Below the pieces are notes generated by a model. It worked only from the letters and a program-made list of their open reading frames with translations, did not search any database and was not told where the DNA came from. A program made the translations under genes and the position numbers. DNA of 64,000 nucleotides from an uncultured Alphaproteobacteria bacterium (GTDB lineage: Bacteria > Pseudomonadota > Alphaproteobacteria > CAAHEQ01 > UBA3637), in the NCBI GenBank assembly GCA_944391735.1, contig CALXUR010000001.1:78924-142923 (forward strand). Direction: 5' to 3'. This document shows, one piece after another, positions 53,241 through 62,469 of the stretch; the first letter of the stretch is position 1, and each line of letters opens with the position of its first letter.

Positions 53241-54266
53241 TTATTTCTTGGGCAGAAGCCTTGGCTTTTGAATGACAACATTCTGTTTTTGACGCTCTTC
53301 AGCCAATACCTTTCGCGCGTTTTGTTCCATCGCAACCTGACGGAGTTGTTCTTTGACATCTTCAAAGTCAGGTGCTTCAGACATTCGTTTGTCCTCTACC
53401 ACAACCACATGCCAACCGAACGGTGTTTTAATGGCGTCGGAAATCTGACCCACTTTCAAAGCAAACGCCGCTTTTCCAAACTCGGGAATCATCATATCTT
53501 CCGAAAAATATCCCAAATCCCCTTTCGGACTGTTCTGATCCAAAGAATATTTCTCCGCCAACAACCCGAAATCGGCACCGGCTTTTAATTGAATAATGAT
53601 ATCTTTGGCCTCTTTCTGCGTCTTGACCAAAATATGACGCGCCCGAATTTCCTCAACCGGTTTAAAGTCGGCCATTTCCTGAGTATATAGAGCCTTTAAC
53701 TGTTCATCCGTAACCGAAGCCTCTAACCTTTTATTTAAATAGGCTTGAGATAAAATCTGATCACGAGATAACCGGATAGCTTTTTGCACATCGGGGAGGT
53801 CTTCCGTCCCTGCCGCTTCGGCCGCCGTCAACATAACTTTGGAATCCACAAGCGTTTCCAATAATTGCGGATAAACCATTTCAAAGGGCAGTTCGGCCAA
53901 TTGCGGAATGCCGTTTGCAAATGTTTTGACATCAGACAGGAAAACCGGTTTACCGTTAACGGTCGCCACAATCTCATCCGCAACAGCCTCGACACGCCGT
54001 CCGCCGAAATGATCTTTCAACCAAACATCTTGCGTTACCAAAACAAACACCTTTTGTCCGACCAGAAACCAAATGATAACGGTTGCAATAAACAAAAGTG
54101 TTGTAATGACAATCCGTAGCGGAGAAGTCTTTTTCTTTTCCGAACCGGGAATAACGGCCGGAACCGGATTCGGTTCGACAACCTGAATAGCCGTTGATTT
54201 CTTAATCGGCGTTGTTTTTTTAGCCGCCGTGTTTTTTTGCGTTTTTTGAGTCTTTTTTTGAACCAT
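53241..54266 (-). CDS. Periplasmic peptidyl-prolyl isomerase, parvulin (PpiC/SurA) type
   Basis: A Lys/Thr-rich N-terminus of about 50 residues is followed by one membrane anchor (IVITTLLFIATVIIWFLVG), a SurA-like N-domain (ETLVDSKVMLTAAEAAG) and a parvulin domain: IRARHILVKTQKEAKDII, FGLLAEKYSLDQNSPKGDLG, FSEDMMIPEFGKAAFALKVG and PFGWHVVVVEDKR. It probably assists folding of exported proteins, anchored to the inner membrane. The long cytoplasmic basic tail is unusual. Confidence 0.92.
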   Translation of the reverse strand: MVQKKTQKTQKNTAAKKTTPIKKSTAIQVVEPNPVPAVIPGSEKKKTSPLRIVITTLLFIATVIIWFLVGQKVFVLVTQDVWLKDHFGGRRVEAVADEIVATVNGKPVFLSDVKTFANGIPQLAELPFEMVYPQLLETLVDSKVMLTAAEAAGTEDLPDVQKAIRLSRDQILSQAYLNKRLEASVTDEQLKALYTQEMADFKPVEEIRARHILVKTQKEAKDIIIQLKAGADFGLLAEKYSLDQNSPKGDLGYFSEDMMIPEFGKAAFALKVGQISDAIKTPFGWHVVVVEDKRMSEAPDFEDVKEQLRQVAMEQNARKVLAEERQKQNVVIQKPRLLPKK

Positions 54267-54332
54267 GTTCAGTCTCCTTTTCCATAACCTGATTCTACTA
54301 TAAAGTTGTTTTTTTCAAAAATCAAACTGTTT

Positions 54333-54752
54333 TTAAATATTTTTTGTCAGACTCTGCCTGAGCCGTTTAGACAGTTCACCGACAAACCCTTTTGCCAAAG
54401 TCGGATGCAAAGCCATCATGCGATACAACTGATCCCCGCTGACCCGTAAAAAAGTTGTGTTTGTCCGAGCCTCAATGCGATAAGGAATAACCGCCGGACT
54501 CATAACGGTTGTTTCGCCGAACACCTGGCGAGCTCCCAATTCGGCAACAAGCTCCTTGCCATCAAAGACATGGACACTGCCCGACAAAATCATAAATAAA
54601 AACTTGTTTTCTTTATCCGGCGTCAAAATCAATTCGCCGGCCTTAACCGTATGTTCCTCACACACGGAGATTAAGTCGGACAAGGCCAATTCGGATGCCT
54701 CCGCAAAAAAGGGAATATTTTTTAAAACCAATACTTTTTCAAAAGTAATCAC
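54333..54752 (-). CDS. Cyclic-nucleotide-binding-domain protein
   Basis: A single cNMP-binding fold of 139 residues: VLKNIPFFAEASELALSDLI, FLFMILSGSVHVFDGKELVA, ARQVFGETTVMSPAVIPYRI. The phosphate-binding cassette normally reads FGE...RxA; here FGETTVMSPAVIPYRIEA keeps FGE but has weak Arg placement, so ligand binding is uncertain. It follows the MFS-HEAT protein by 8 bases; in related proteins of other bacteria these domains are in one chain. Confidence 0.82.
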   Translation of the reverse strand: MITFEKVLVLKNIPFFAEASELALSDLISVCEEHTVKAGELILTPDKENKFLFMILSGSVHVFDGKELVAELGARQVFGETTVMSPAVIPYRIEARTNTTFLRVSGDQLYRMMALHPTLAKGFVGELSKRLRQSLTKNI

Positions 54753-54760
54753 GATACCTC

Positions 54761-57544
54761 CTAACTCTCCAGAATTTTATCCAAAGATTGTCCCGCCAAA
54801 CGACTTGTCGGAATTTTCAACAATTGACGGTGCAGTTCTTTTTTATCCGGCTGTAACCGCACCAACACCCAAATGGCAGCCTCCAACACAACGGGATGCG
54901 TATCCGTCAAAGCCGCTTCCGCCGCGGGCATGCCGGCTTCGGATCCCAACCGTCGCAACGCGTATAAGGCCGTTGCGCGAATCCAGTGATTCAAAACAAA
55001 GGGCGGATTTAAAATAATCGAGGACAGCCCCTCAACCGCCTCGTTATCCGACAGGCCGGATACCGTTTCCATCCGTTTATGAGCCAATGGCAATATCAGA
55101 ATCGGCTTTAATTTTTGATACAACCGTCCCGGTAACAAATCTTGAATCATCCCCATGGCCGGTAAATATAAATCATACGTCGTTCCCAGCAAAACCCGAA
55201 CGGCTTTCACAAACATTTTATTGTTTTCCATTAACAAAAGCTGATATAAAATCAACTCGCGCGTGTCGTCAATATCCTCTTGAATCGCACGCATCAAAAA
55301 CCCGAAAGCCTCTTCTGTCTCATGTGTCGGTGCGGAACCGTATTTTTCACGGAAATGCAATAACCAGGCAATCCGATCCATGTCTTTTTTTAAACAATGC
55401 CGAAGAATGTCTTTTTTATCCCGATGAATCCAAACGATACCCGAATCGATGATATTTTGAATAATTGTTTTTCTCAGTTTTTGATTTTCGACCGTCAATG
55501 CCCGAATTAAAATCTGCTTCCCCTCACCACTGGATAAAGCCCCTAAAAACAAAATCAAAATCTTACGTCGAGACACAGGTGTTTGTGGATTTGTCAGCAT
55601 CTTTTCCAGTGGCGGAAAAGCGGCTTTTCCATACATTTCCAAAGCCGTCAAAGCCGCTTCCTGAAGTTCGGGATCATCAAGTGCCTTAAAAACGGCCGAT
55701 AACAACAACGGATTTTTCATCGCTCCGGCGGTCAGCAACGCCTGTCGAACCACTTCGCTTGATTGATTTTTTAATAATCCGTCCACCAAACGGACGAACG
55801 CCGGACTGGGGGCCTCTGCCATTAACTGCAGTGCCGCCGTATTATCTTTTATCTGCTTGGAGCGTGCCAATTTTTGAAGAATATCCATAGCCGACAACGC
55901 CAAATCACCGCCAACTTTTAAAAAACCGGCAACAGCACCGCAACGCAATGTTTTATGGTCTAAATAGGATAAATAGCTTCCCGGATCCGGTGCTGATGAA
56001 TTTTCCATACCCAAAAGGATCAGATTGGTCAAAGCCATATTTCGCACCTGTTGTGAACGATCTTTGTTTAACATCGATTCAAATATATATTGAAAGGATG
56101 AAAAACGATATAGTTTACGCATTTTTTTCAAGGCGAACAAACGCACGGTCGGATCGGTATGTTTCAAACTTTTTAACAGGCTTGATTCATAACCGGGATG
56201 ATTCGCCGTTTCTAAAATACGCAAGGCATAAATCACGTCGTCCGGCGATTTTCTTTTCAACAGGAGTTGCAGATATCCGGCCAGTTTCGGATAGGCGACC
56301 ATTAACGGCCCGCCATGCCACAAACGCATTTTAAACATACGAAACAACAAACGGGAATATAAAACGGCAGTGCCCACGATTACCAAAATCAAAATTAACC
56401 CTAATCCGGTCAGAATCACCGCCGGCATCCGATCGTTGAAATTCAACAGGACTATGCCGGCGAACACAAAACCCAACGGTTCGGCCACCGTCAAGCGTCT
56501 TTTCTTTAAACGGGGACCGATACCGAAAGAAAGCGGTCGCGGCAAAATATGCAGATACCCGCTCAAATAAAAATAAGAACTGATTAAAAAGATAAAATAG
56601 GCCGTTGCAACGAACCCTGTTTCCTCCCAAATCCCCGTTACGCCGGCGGCAACAACACCGCCGCCCAGAATCAACATACCGACCAAAGTCGTGTAAATAT
56701 AACGTGTATGATATAAAGCAGCAACCGTAATCAACCCGATAAAGCCGAATAAACTCCAAATTAACCCCAAAACGACCATGGGGGAATAGTGTGTCAAGTG
56801 TGTATACAAGACACCATACAGAACGGCGTCCATCAACGCCCGTGCTGCCGTGCAGCAAAAAGCAAGCGTCAGAATTCCCAGAACCAATGGACGTTCAAAC
56901 ACATCGCGGATACCATCCGTTTTTTTTACAAAAGTTTCCTTGGGAATCGGGCAGAGTCGATTCAATAATTTCAGAACAAGCGTTAAACCGATCATACCAA
57001 ACAATGCCGTCAATAACGCCCCGGTCGGTGTTAAAAGCGATGAGACCGTTATCAGACCGGCTAATCCGAAACCAATCAACTCGGCACAAAACACAACGAC
57101 AAATTTTAAAGAATCAAACCGAAAAGCAATAAAGCGAGCCGCAACCGACCAAAAAGCCGTCGTTAATAACAACCAAAACACATATTTTAAAATGAAGAAA
57201 ACATCCACTGCCGGAAACGCATGTTCTTTTTCAAAAACAAACAAAGACACTGTCGCCGCTAAAACGCATAAAGCGACCGCACCCACAGAACCGTATCCTT
57301 TCTGCCGCTCCAATACCCAAGCATAAGCACCCGCCACGGATAAAATGACTGCCGTCCCCATAAAATCAATACCGATATGGAAAAACACCTTTTCGGATAA
57401 AAACAAAGAAACCGATCCCGCATCCCACAGAGCCAACGCCACCGATTTCAGAATAACCCCCGATATCAACAATAATAAGATCTGCCACCACAGTGTCGAC
57501 AAATGCGTCGCTTTCACTAATAACGGACGAACAACGGCTCTCAT
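54761..57544 (-). CDS. Large membrane transporter-like protein with HEAT repeats
   Basis: A 927-residue protein: about 12 hydrophobic segments in residues 1-410 resembling a major-facilitator or ATP/ADP-translocase-like fold (WWQILLLLISGVILKSVALA and so on), then about 500 residues of HEAT-like helical repeats (DPTVRLFALKKMRKLY, DPELQEAALTALEMYG, DTHPVVLEAAIWVLVRL). This resembles the Npt-like transporters with HEAT and cNMP-binding domains of some intracellular and predatory bacteria. Here the cNMP domain is a separate gene directly downstream. Its first codons overlap the ftsY stop by 4 bases. Confidence 0.72.
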   Translation of the reverse strand: MRAVVRPLLVKATHLSTLWWQILLLLISGVILKSVALALWDAGSVSLFLSEKVFFHIGIDFMGTAVILSVAGAYAWVLERQKGYGSVGAVALCVLAATVSLFVFEKEHAFPAVDVFFILKYVFWLLLTTAFWSVAARFIAFRFDSLKFVVVFCAELIGFGLAGLITVSSLLTPTGALLTALFGMIGLTLVLKLLNRLCPIPKETFVKKTDGIRDVFERPLVLGILTLAFCCTAARALMDAVLYGVLYTHLTHYSPMVVLGLIWSLFGFIGLITVAALYHTRYIYTTLVGMLILGGGVVAAGVTGIWEETGFVATAYFIFLISSYFYLSGYLHILPRPLSFGIGPRLKKRRLTVAEPLGFVFAGIVLLNFNDRMPAVILTGLGLILILVIVGTAVLYSRLLFRMFKMRLWHGGPLMVAYPKLAGYLQLLLKRKSPDDVIYALRILETANHPGYESSLLKSLKHTDPTVRLFALKKMRKLYRFSSFQYIFESMLNKDRSQQVRNMALTNLILLGMENSSAPDPGSYLSYLDHKTLRCGAVAGFLKVGGDLALSAMDILQKLARSKQIKDNTAALQLMAEAPSPAFVRLVDGLLKNQSSEVVRQALLTAGAMKNPLLLSAVFKALDDPELQEAALTALEMYGKAAFPPLEKMLTNPQTPVSRRKILILFLGALSSGEGKQILIRALTVENQKLRKTIIQNIIDSGIVWIHRDKKDILRHCLKKDMDRIAWLLHFREKYGSAPTHETEEAFGFLMRAIQEDIDDTRELILYQLLLMENNKMFVKAVRVLLGTTYDLYLPAMGMIQDLLPGRLYQKLKPILILPLAHKRMETVSGLSDNEAVEGLSSIILNPPFVLNHWIRATALYALRRLGSEAGMPAAEAALTDTHPVVLEAAIWVLVRLQPDKKELHRQLLKIPTSRLAGQSLDKILES

Positions 57545-58425
57545 TCATTTCCTCCGATTAAAGATGTTACATAATCCGAAGCGGTAAACGACCGAAGATC
57601 ATCGGCTTGTTCTCCGACACCGATAGCATGAATCGGCAACCGAAACTGATCTGCCAAAGCGACCAAAATCCCCCCCTTTGCTGTTCCGTCCAACTTGGTC
57701 ATAATCAATCCCGTCACGCCGGCCATTTCTTGGAACGCTTGAACTTGAGAAACGGCATTTTGCCCCACCGTCGCATCCAAAACCAACAAAACGGCATGCG
57801 GGGCAGAGGCATCCTGTTTTTGAATAACACGGCTTATTTTTTTCAGTTCTTCCATTAAATCAGATCTGTTCTGCAACCGACCGGCCGTGTCAATAAACAA
57901 AATATCGTCGCCGGCCGCCCGACTTTTCTGGAGTGCATCGAAAACAAGCCCTGCCGCATCCGCACCTGTTTGAGCTTTATAAACAGGACAGTTCAGACGC
58001 TCTCCCCAACGACTCAGTTGCTCTGTTGCACCAGCTCGGAAAGTATCGGCCGCGACAAAAGAAACCTTGTATCCTGACTCCGTATAAAAACGTCCCAGTT
58101 TCCCTATTGTTGTTGTCTTGCCGGCACCGTTAACACCCACCATTAAAATAACAAAAGGGTGGTGATTCCGATCAATTTCCAAAGGTTGAACAACCGGCTC
58201 CATCTTTTGAACTAACGCGTCATAAAGGGCTTGATATAACGCCTCACTATCGGTCGGATTTGTCCGACGAACGGTCGTCATAATCTCCTCTGTCGTCCGA
58301 TACCCGACATCGGCACGCAAAAGAGCCTCTTCCATCGCCTCCAAACCGGCTTCATCTACCTGACGGAAGGAAAAAAGAGAGGCTGTTTTCGACAAACCCT
58401 GCTTTAATTTAGACAACCAAGACAT
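57541..58425 (-). CDS. ftsY: Signal recognition particle receptor FtsY
   Basis: SRP receptor GTPase that docks ribosomes at the membrane. N-domain helices at the start, then G-domain motifs: GVNGAGKTTTIGKLGRFY (P-loop), VAADTFRAGATEQLSRW, DILFIDTAGRLQNRSDLMEE, LIMTKLDGTAKGGILV and GVGEQADDLRSF. There is no acidic A-domain, as is common in alphaproteobacteria with compact FtsY. Neighbour of mtaB as in many alphaproteobacteria. Confidence 0.97.
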   Translation of the reverse strand: MSWLSKLKQGLSKTASLFSFRQVDEAGLEAMEEALLRADVGYRTTEEIMTTVRRTNPTDSEALYQALYDALVQKMEPVVQPLEIDRNHHPFVILMVGVNGAGKTTTIGKLGRFYTESGYKVSFVAADTFRAGATEQLSRWGERLNCPVYKAQTGADAAGLVFDALQKSRAAGDDILFIDTAGRLQNRSDLMEELKKISRVIQKQDASAPHAVLLVLDATVGQNAVSQVQAFQEMAGVTGLIMTKLDGTAKGGILVALADQFRLPIHAIGVGEQADDLRSFTASDYVTSLIGGNE

Positions 58426-59605
58426 GATTTTCCCTCCTTAACACAACCGTGCTTACATACATTTCATTGACGGGCACCGATTCAACCCGAACCGGCAGGT
58501 AGTTTTCCGTATACCCCGTTTTATCCTGTTCAACCAAAACAGTTACCTTTTGCCCGATCATTTGATCCATCCAAACATCTTGAATTCGCTGCCCCAAAGC
58601 GCGTGCCCGGGCGGCTCGGTCAACCCGAACGGCTTTCGGAACCATCGGCATTTTGGCCGCCGGTGTTCCCGGCCGGGCGGAATACGGGAACACATGGGCG
58701 TGCGTGACCTGAGCCGCCTCCATCAAATCTAATGTCCGGGTGAACTGTGCCTCCGTCTCTGTCGGAAATCCGGCAATTAAATCCGCTCCTAATGTTGCCG
58801 TCGGGTTAACCTGACGCAACTTTTCGGCAAAAGAGACAACATCTTCAAATGTATGCCGTCGCGCCATGCGTTTTAAAATTAAATTGTCACCCGCCTGAAC
58901 AGATAAATGAACCGACGGCATCAAAGCCGGATACGCGGCCATCAACTCCAAAAACTCGTCCCCGACACCGGCCGGATCCAAAGAACCGAACCGTAATCTT
59001 TTTAATCCGTCAACCTCTGTCAACAATTGTTTCGTCAAAGACCATAAACCATACGGATAAGAGGCAACATCAACCCCCGTCAAAACGATTTCTGAAAATC
59101 CTTTTTCAACAAAAACACGCGCTTGTTCAATGACTTTTTCGGGGGGTAGCCCACTGTTTTTCCCGCGCGCCAAACGCACGATACAAAAAGTACAGGCGTG
59201 GTCACATCCCTGTTGAATTTGTAAAAAAGCCCTGTTGCGTCCCTCAAAATCCGAGATAATCGGCAAATCGGTCGGTGTGTCGGATAGGTCTCCGACCAAA
59301 AACTCTTCCTCTCCGAATAAGGCCGCCCGCGTCAGCTTTTCATGATTCCCCAACACACGGTCAACCTCGGGCATGGCCGCAAACACATCCGGATGTAATT
59401 GAGCCGCGCATCCCGTTACAACGATTTTCTTGCCCGGGTTTTCGCGGGCAGCCTGCCGAATGGCCTGCCGGCATTGACGTTCGGCTTCCCCTGTGACAGC
59501 ACAGGTGTGGATTAAAACCACGTCATCCAGTTTGTCTTCCGCCAACTGTTTCATGACAGCCGTTTCAAATAGATTCAACCGACATCCGAAAGTAATGACC
59601 TTCAT
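58409..59605 (-). CDS. mtaB: tRNA t6A37 methylthiotransferase MtaB
   Basis: Radical-SAM enzyme that converts t6A37 to ms2t6A37. N-terminal UPF0004 cysteines (FGCRLNLFE, IHTCAVTGEAERQCR, VTGCAAQ) for the second cluster, the radical-SAM CDHACTFCIV, and a C-terminal TRAM-like domain. Length 398 is normal. It overlaps ftsY by 17 bases. Confidence 0.95.
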   Translation of the reverse strand: MKVITFGCRLNLFETAVMKQLAEDKLDDVVLIHTCAVTGEAERQCRQAIRQAARENPGKKIVVTGCAAQLHPDVFAAMPEVDRVLGNHEKLTRAALFGEEEFLVGDLSDTPTDLPIISDFEGRNRAFLQIQQGCDHACTFCIVRLARGKNSGLPPEKVIEQARVFVEKGFSEIVLTGVDVASYPYGLWSLTKQLLTEVDGLKRLRFGSLDPAGVGDEFLELMAAYPALMPSVHLSVQAGDNLILKRMARRHTFEDVVSFAEKLRQVNPTATLGADLIAGFPTETEAQFTRTLDLMEAAQVTHAHVFPYSARPGTPAAKMPMVPKAVRVDRAARARALGQRIQDVWMDQMIGQKVTVLVEQDKTGYTENYLPVRVESVPVNEMYVSTVVLRRENHVLVV

Positions 59606-60492
59606 GCTTTGCCATGCCGTCCTTTCCGTCGTTTATCCGGTGCGACAGCCGGACGGGGACGCGTAATGCGCACCTGCTTGATATGTCGCGCATCCAAATC
59701 AATCACTTGGAATTTTAAACCGGACGCGTGCCGAATCACTTCTCCTTTATAGGGTAACCGTCCTGCCAAATGAAAAACCAAGCCGCCGATTGTATCAATT
59801 TCCGCAGCACGATCTTCCTCCGTTACAAACGAACCAACGGCATCTTCCAAATCTTTTAATAAAATACGGGCATCGGCATCCCATACACCCTCTTTCACCG
59901 TATGCAAAACCGGTGGAGCATCTAACGCATCATGCTCATCTTCAATCTCGCCGACAATTTCCTCCAGCAAATCTTCCAATGTGATGAGGCCGTCCGTTCC
60001 GCCGTATTCATCCACAACCACAGCCATTTGTGTCCTTTTTGCCTGCATTTCACGCAATAAATCCAAAACCCGGATTGACGGCGGCACAAATAAAACATTA
60101 TGTGTCATGACTTCTTGAACCGTCACGGCACGCCCCGCCTCAAACAACTTACACAATAAATCTTTAACATGAACAACGCCCACAATATTGTCCAGCGTTT
60201 TTTCATAAACCGGCAAGCGTGTAAATTTATCCCGTATAATCACGTCCTTTAATTCTTGCAGGCTGGCCGCCGCCGATATGCCGACAATGTCAATGCGCGG
60301 AATCATAACCTCATTCGCACGAATGTCTTTTAATTTAAATAAATTCTTTAAAAGTAACAGTTCATCCGGATCCACCAAAACGTCATCACCGCGTTCTTCA
60401 CGCTCGTCCATAATTTCTTCTATGGTTTCAATAACCTGTTCTTCTTCCGGATGTTTTTCAAACAATTCTTTGATTTTGTGAACTAAATTCAT
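59602..60492 (-). CDS. CorC/TlyC-type CBS-domain protein
   Basis: Two CBS domains (ANEVMIPRIDIVGISAAASL; VQEVMTHNVLFVPPSIRVL) and a C-terminal CorC_HlyC domain (DTIGGLVFHLAGRLPYKGEV). Cytoplasmic member without the DUF21 membrane part. Linked to magnesium or cobalt efflux in relatives. The VVVDEYGGTDGLITLEDLLE signature is intact. Overlaps mtaB by 4 bases. Confidence 0.92.
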   Translation of the reverse strand: MNLVHKIKELFEKHPEEEQVIETIEEIMDEREERGDDVLVDPDELLLLKNLFKLKDIRANEVMIPRIDIVGISAAASLQELKDVIIRDKFTRLPVYEKTLDNIVGVVHVKDLLCKLFEAGRAVTVQEVMTHNVLFVPPSIRVLDLLREMQAKRTQMAVVVDEYGGTDGLITLEDLLEEIVGEIEDEHDALDAPPVLHTVKEGVWDADARILLKDLEDAVGSFVTEEDRAAEIDTIGGLVFHLAGRLPYKGEVIRHASGLKFQVIDLDARHIKQVRITRPRPAVAPDKRRKGRHGKA

Positions 60493-60495
60493 ATG

Positions 60496-60960
60496 CTACT
60501 CCACATCCTGATAGGGATCGTTATACCCGAGGGAATGCATGAGTTCGGTTTCTGTTGTTTCCATAACACGTGCCTGTTTTTCCGTTAAATGATCGTATCC
60601 TTGCAAGTGCAATGTCCCGTGAATCAACAAATGCGCCAAATGCGCTTCAAAAGTCTTCCCCTGAGCCGCCGCTTCACGCGCAACCGTTTGATAGGCGACC
60701 ACAATGTCACCGGCCAGCCAAGTCTGTCCTTTCGGCGGTTTTTCGGCATTTTCAAACGACAAAACATTTGTCGGACAATCTTTTCCGCGATAGTCCCGAT
60801 TCAATACGTGCACAAAATCGTCATCGGCCAAAACCAGAGACACCTCGGCAGATTCTTTTTCCTTCCAGGCAGATTGAATAATCCGGCGACAAAAAGACTT
60901 TAATCGCCATTTTCGGAAATAAAACCGCTTATCCTGAACCTGTATTTCAATATTAAGCAT
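60496..60960 (-). CDS. ybeY: Endoribonuclease YbeY
   Basis: rRNA maturation and quality-control metallo-RNase. Zinc site HLLIHGTLHLQGYDH (HxxxHxxxxxH) and upstream RDYRGKDCPTNVLSF are diagnostic. Start at MLNIEIQVQDK, 8 bases inside the end of phoH. Length 154 is normal. Confidence 0.96.
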   Translation of the reverse strand: MLNIEIQVQDKRFYFRKWRLKSFCRRIIQSAWKEKESAEVSLVLADDDFVHVLNRDYRGKDCPTNVLSFENAEKPPKGQTWLAGDIVVAYQTVAREAAAQGKTFEAHLAHLLIHGTLHLQGYDHLTEKQARVMETTETELMHSLGYNDPYQDVE

Positions 60961-61678
60961 TGCTTTTATCCGCGTTGGCCGCCTCATAAGCTTTCACAAT
61001 CTTAGACACTAATCCGTGGCGAACAACATCTTTTTCCGTAAACGTCACAAAACCGATTTCCGGGACGTCTTTCAAAATCCGAGTCGCTTCTATCAATCCG
61101 GACACAACGCCGCGCGGCAAATCCGTTTGCGTCAAATCACCGTTAATAATCATACGGGATCCTTCGCCCAAACGCGTCAAAAACATCTTCATTTGCATGC
61201 CTGTCGTATTCTGCGCTTCATCCAAAATAACAACCGCATGGGACAGCGTGCGCCCCCGCATATAAGCCAACGGTGCGATTTCAATTTCGCCGGATTCAAG
61301 CTTTTTATCCACCATATCCGCCGGCAACATATCGTATAAAGCATCATATAAAGGACGCAGATACGGATCAATCTTATCCTTTAAATCACCGGGAAGAAAT
61401 CCCAGATTTTCCCCGGCTTCCACGGCCGGACGTGTTAAAATAATTCGATCGACATGACCGGCCAACATTTCCGAAACGGCTTTGGCAACTGCCAAAAACG
61501 TTTTTCCCGTTCCGGCCGGCCCCAGCCCGAATACCATTTCATATTTGTTCATCGCTTCAATAAACGCCCCCTGAGTCGCCGTGCGCGGCCGAATCTGACG
61601 CTTTTTTGTTTTTAAAGTTAAATCAGATACCGCCATCGCGTCGGCTTCGGCAATTGTTTTCGGATCTTCATATTTCAT
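60953..61678 (-). CDS. PhoH-like ATPase (PhoH/YbeZ)
   Basis: P-loop GLGPAGTGKTFLAVAKAVSE and Walker B HAVVILDEAQNTTGMQMKMF, with ING-DLTQTDL sensor. The start at MKYEDPKTIAEA has AAAGGAG upstream, giving 241 residues; this is the short form without the N-terminal domain of some YbeZ. First gene of the phoH-ybeY-corC-mtaB-ftsY unit. Confidence 0.95.
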   Translation of the reverse strand: MKYEDPKTIAEADAMAVSDLTLKTKKRQIRPRTATQGAFIEAMNKYEMVFGLGPAGTGKTFLAVAKAVSEMLAGHVDRIILTRPAVEAGENLGFLPGDLKDKIDPYLRPLYDALYDMLPADMVDKKLESGEIEIAPLAYMRGRTLSHAVVILDEAQNTTGMQMKMFLTRLGEGSRMIINGDLTQTDLPRGVVSGLIEATRILKDVPEIGFVTFTEKDVVRHGLVSKIVKAYEAANADKSNA

Positions 61679-61866
61679 AGTGCACTCCTTTAAAAAGCAA
61701 TAGATCAAGTTTATAATAGTGTTTTACTTGATTTTCACCAAAAAGGCAACCGATTTATTTTGTATATTTGATCTAAAAAAATATATAGGTGAGAAAGAAT
61801 TATCTCATACAACCTTCTACAACTTTCCGAGGTTATCTTTTAAAAATAATAAAATTAACAATACCC

Positions 61867-62147
61867 GTAACGGAAAAAGGGTCAATAAAAAGTTATGAAT
61901 TTTGTAACATGGGCGCAGATATGAAGTCAAGAAAAAAATGAGAATATAAAAAGACTTCCTGTATTTTAGGAGAAAAGGGGGATAGGATGAAAAACTGTAA
62001 AAATTAAATGACCATTAAATTTTTACAGGAAAGGGAAATGGGAATGAGAGGAAAAAGAGAGGCGGGAAACCGAGAAGAAGCGGGGTTGCCCCAAGGAACC
62101 GAAAAAGAAGAATTACGTGTTACTGGATCCCCGATCGGGTCGGGGAT
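61867..62147 (+). repeat. Shared 5' module of the pilin-like loci, copy 2
   Basis: Nearly identical, inverted, to 52450-52731. Both include the upstream ORF, hairpin and leader start. It begins about 190 bases before phoH's own upstream region ends, so the module sits between two divergent genes. Confidence 0.9.
61996..62027 (+). promoter_or_regulatory. Start-codon hairpin with upstream ORF, copy 2
   Basis: TGTAAAAATT (61996-62005) pairs with AATTTTTACA (62018-62027). The main ATG at 62008 lies in the apical part. The upstream ORF 61987-62007 (MKNCKN) has a strong ribosome binding site and its stop touches the main ATG. Confidence 0.7.
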
Positions 62148-62469
62148 GACAAAAAAAGAAACGCCGGGGACACCTAAAGCCGATTCGGAATCGGGCCGAT
62201 CGATGGTGGAAACGTTGGGTGTGTTAGCGATTATGGGATTGTTGGCGGTTGGTGGGATTATGGCTTACCGATACGCGGTGGACAAATACAATGCGAATGA
62301 AATCATCAATGAAGTCAAAAAACGGGCAATTGTTGCCAGTCAGCAACGGATTCAAAATCAACAAATCGATTTAAAAGAGTTTCATCCTACAACGGATCGA
62401 GACTTGATTCAAAACAGATTAAATTGCTTCCAGTATAATAAACGCTTGGGCAACCGCGTCGTCTGTTAG
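62008..62469 (+). pseudogene. Pilin-like gene, truncated
   Basis: The frame reads MTIKFLQEREMGMRGKREAG, then a leader with GSPIGSG from a REP-like palindrome, then SESG|RSMVETLGVLAIMGLL with an intact prepilin peptidase site (Glu at +5) and a helix ending AYRYAVDKYNANE. After about 50 more residues the frame enters the antisense of acpS (from 62419) and stops at 62469. The Cys-rich region of the sister gene is absent. It may be a truncated copy or a short pilin. Unlike the sister locus, leader and pilin are in one frame here, so this copy can be translated. Confidence 0.6.
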
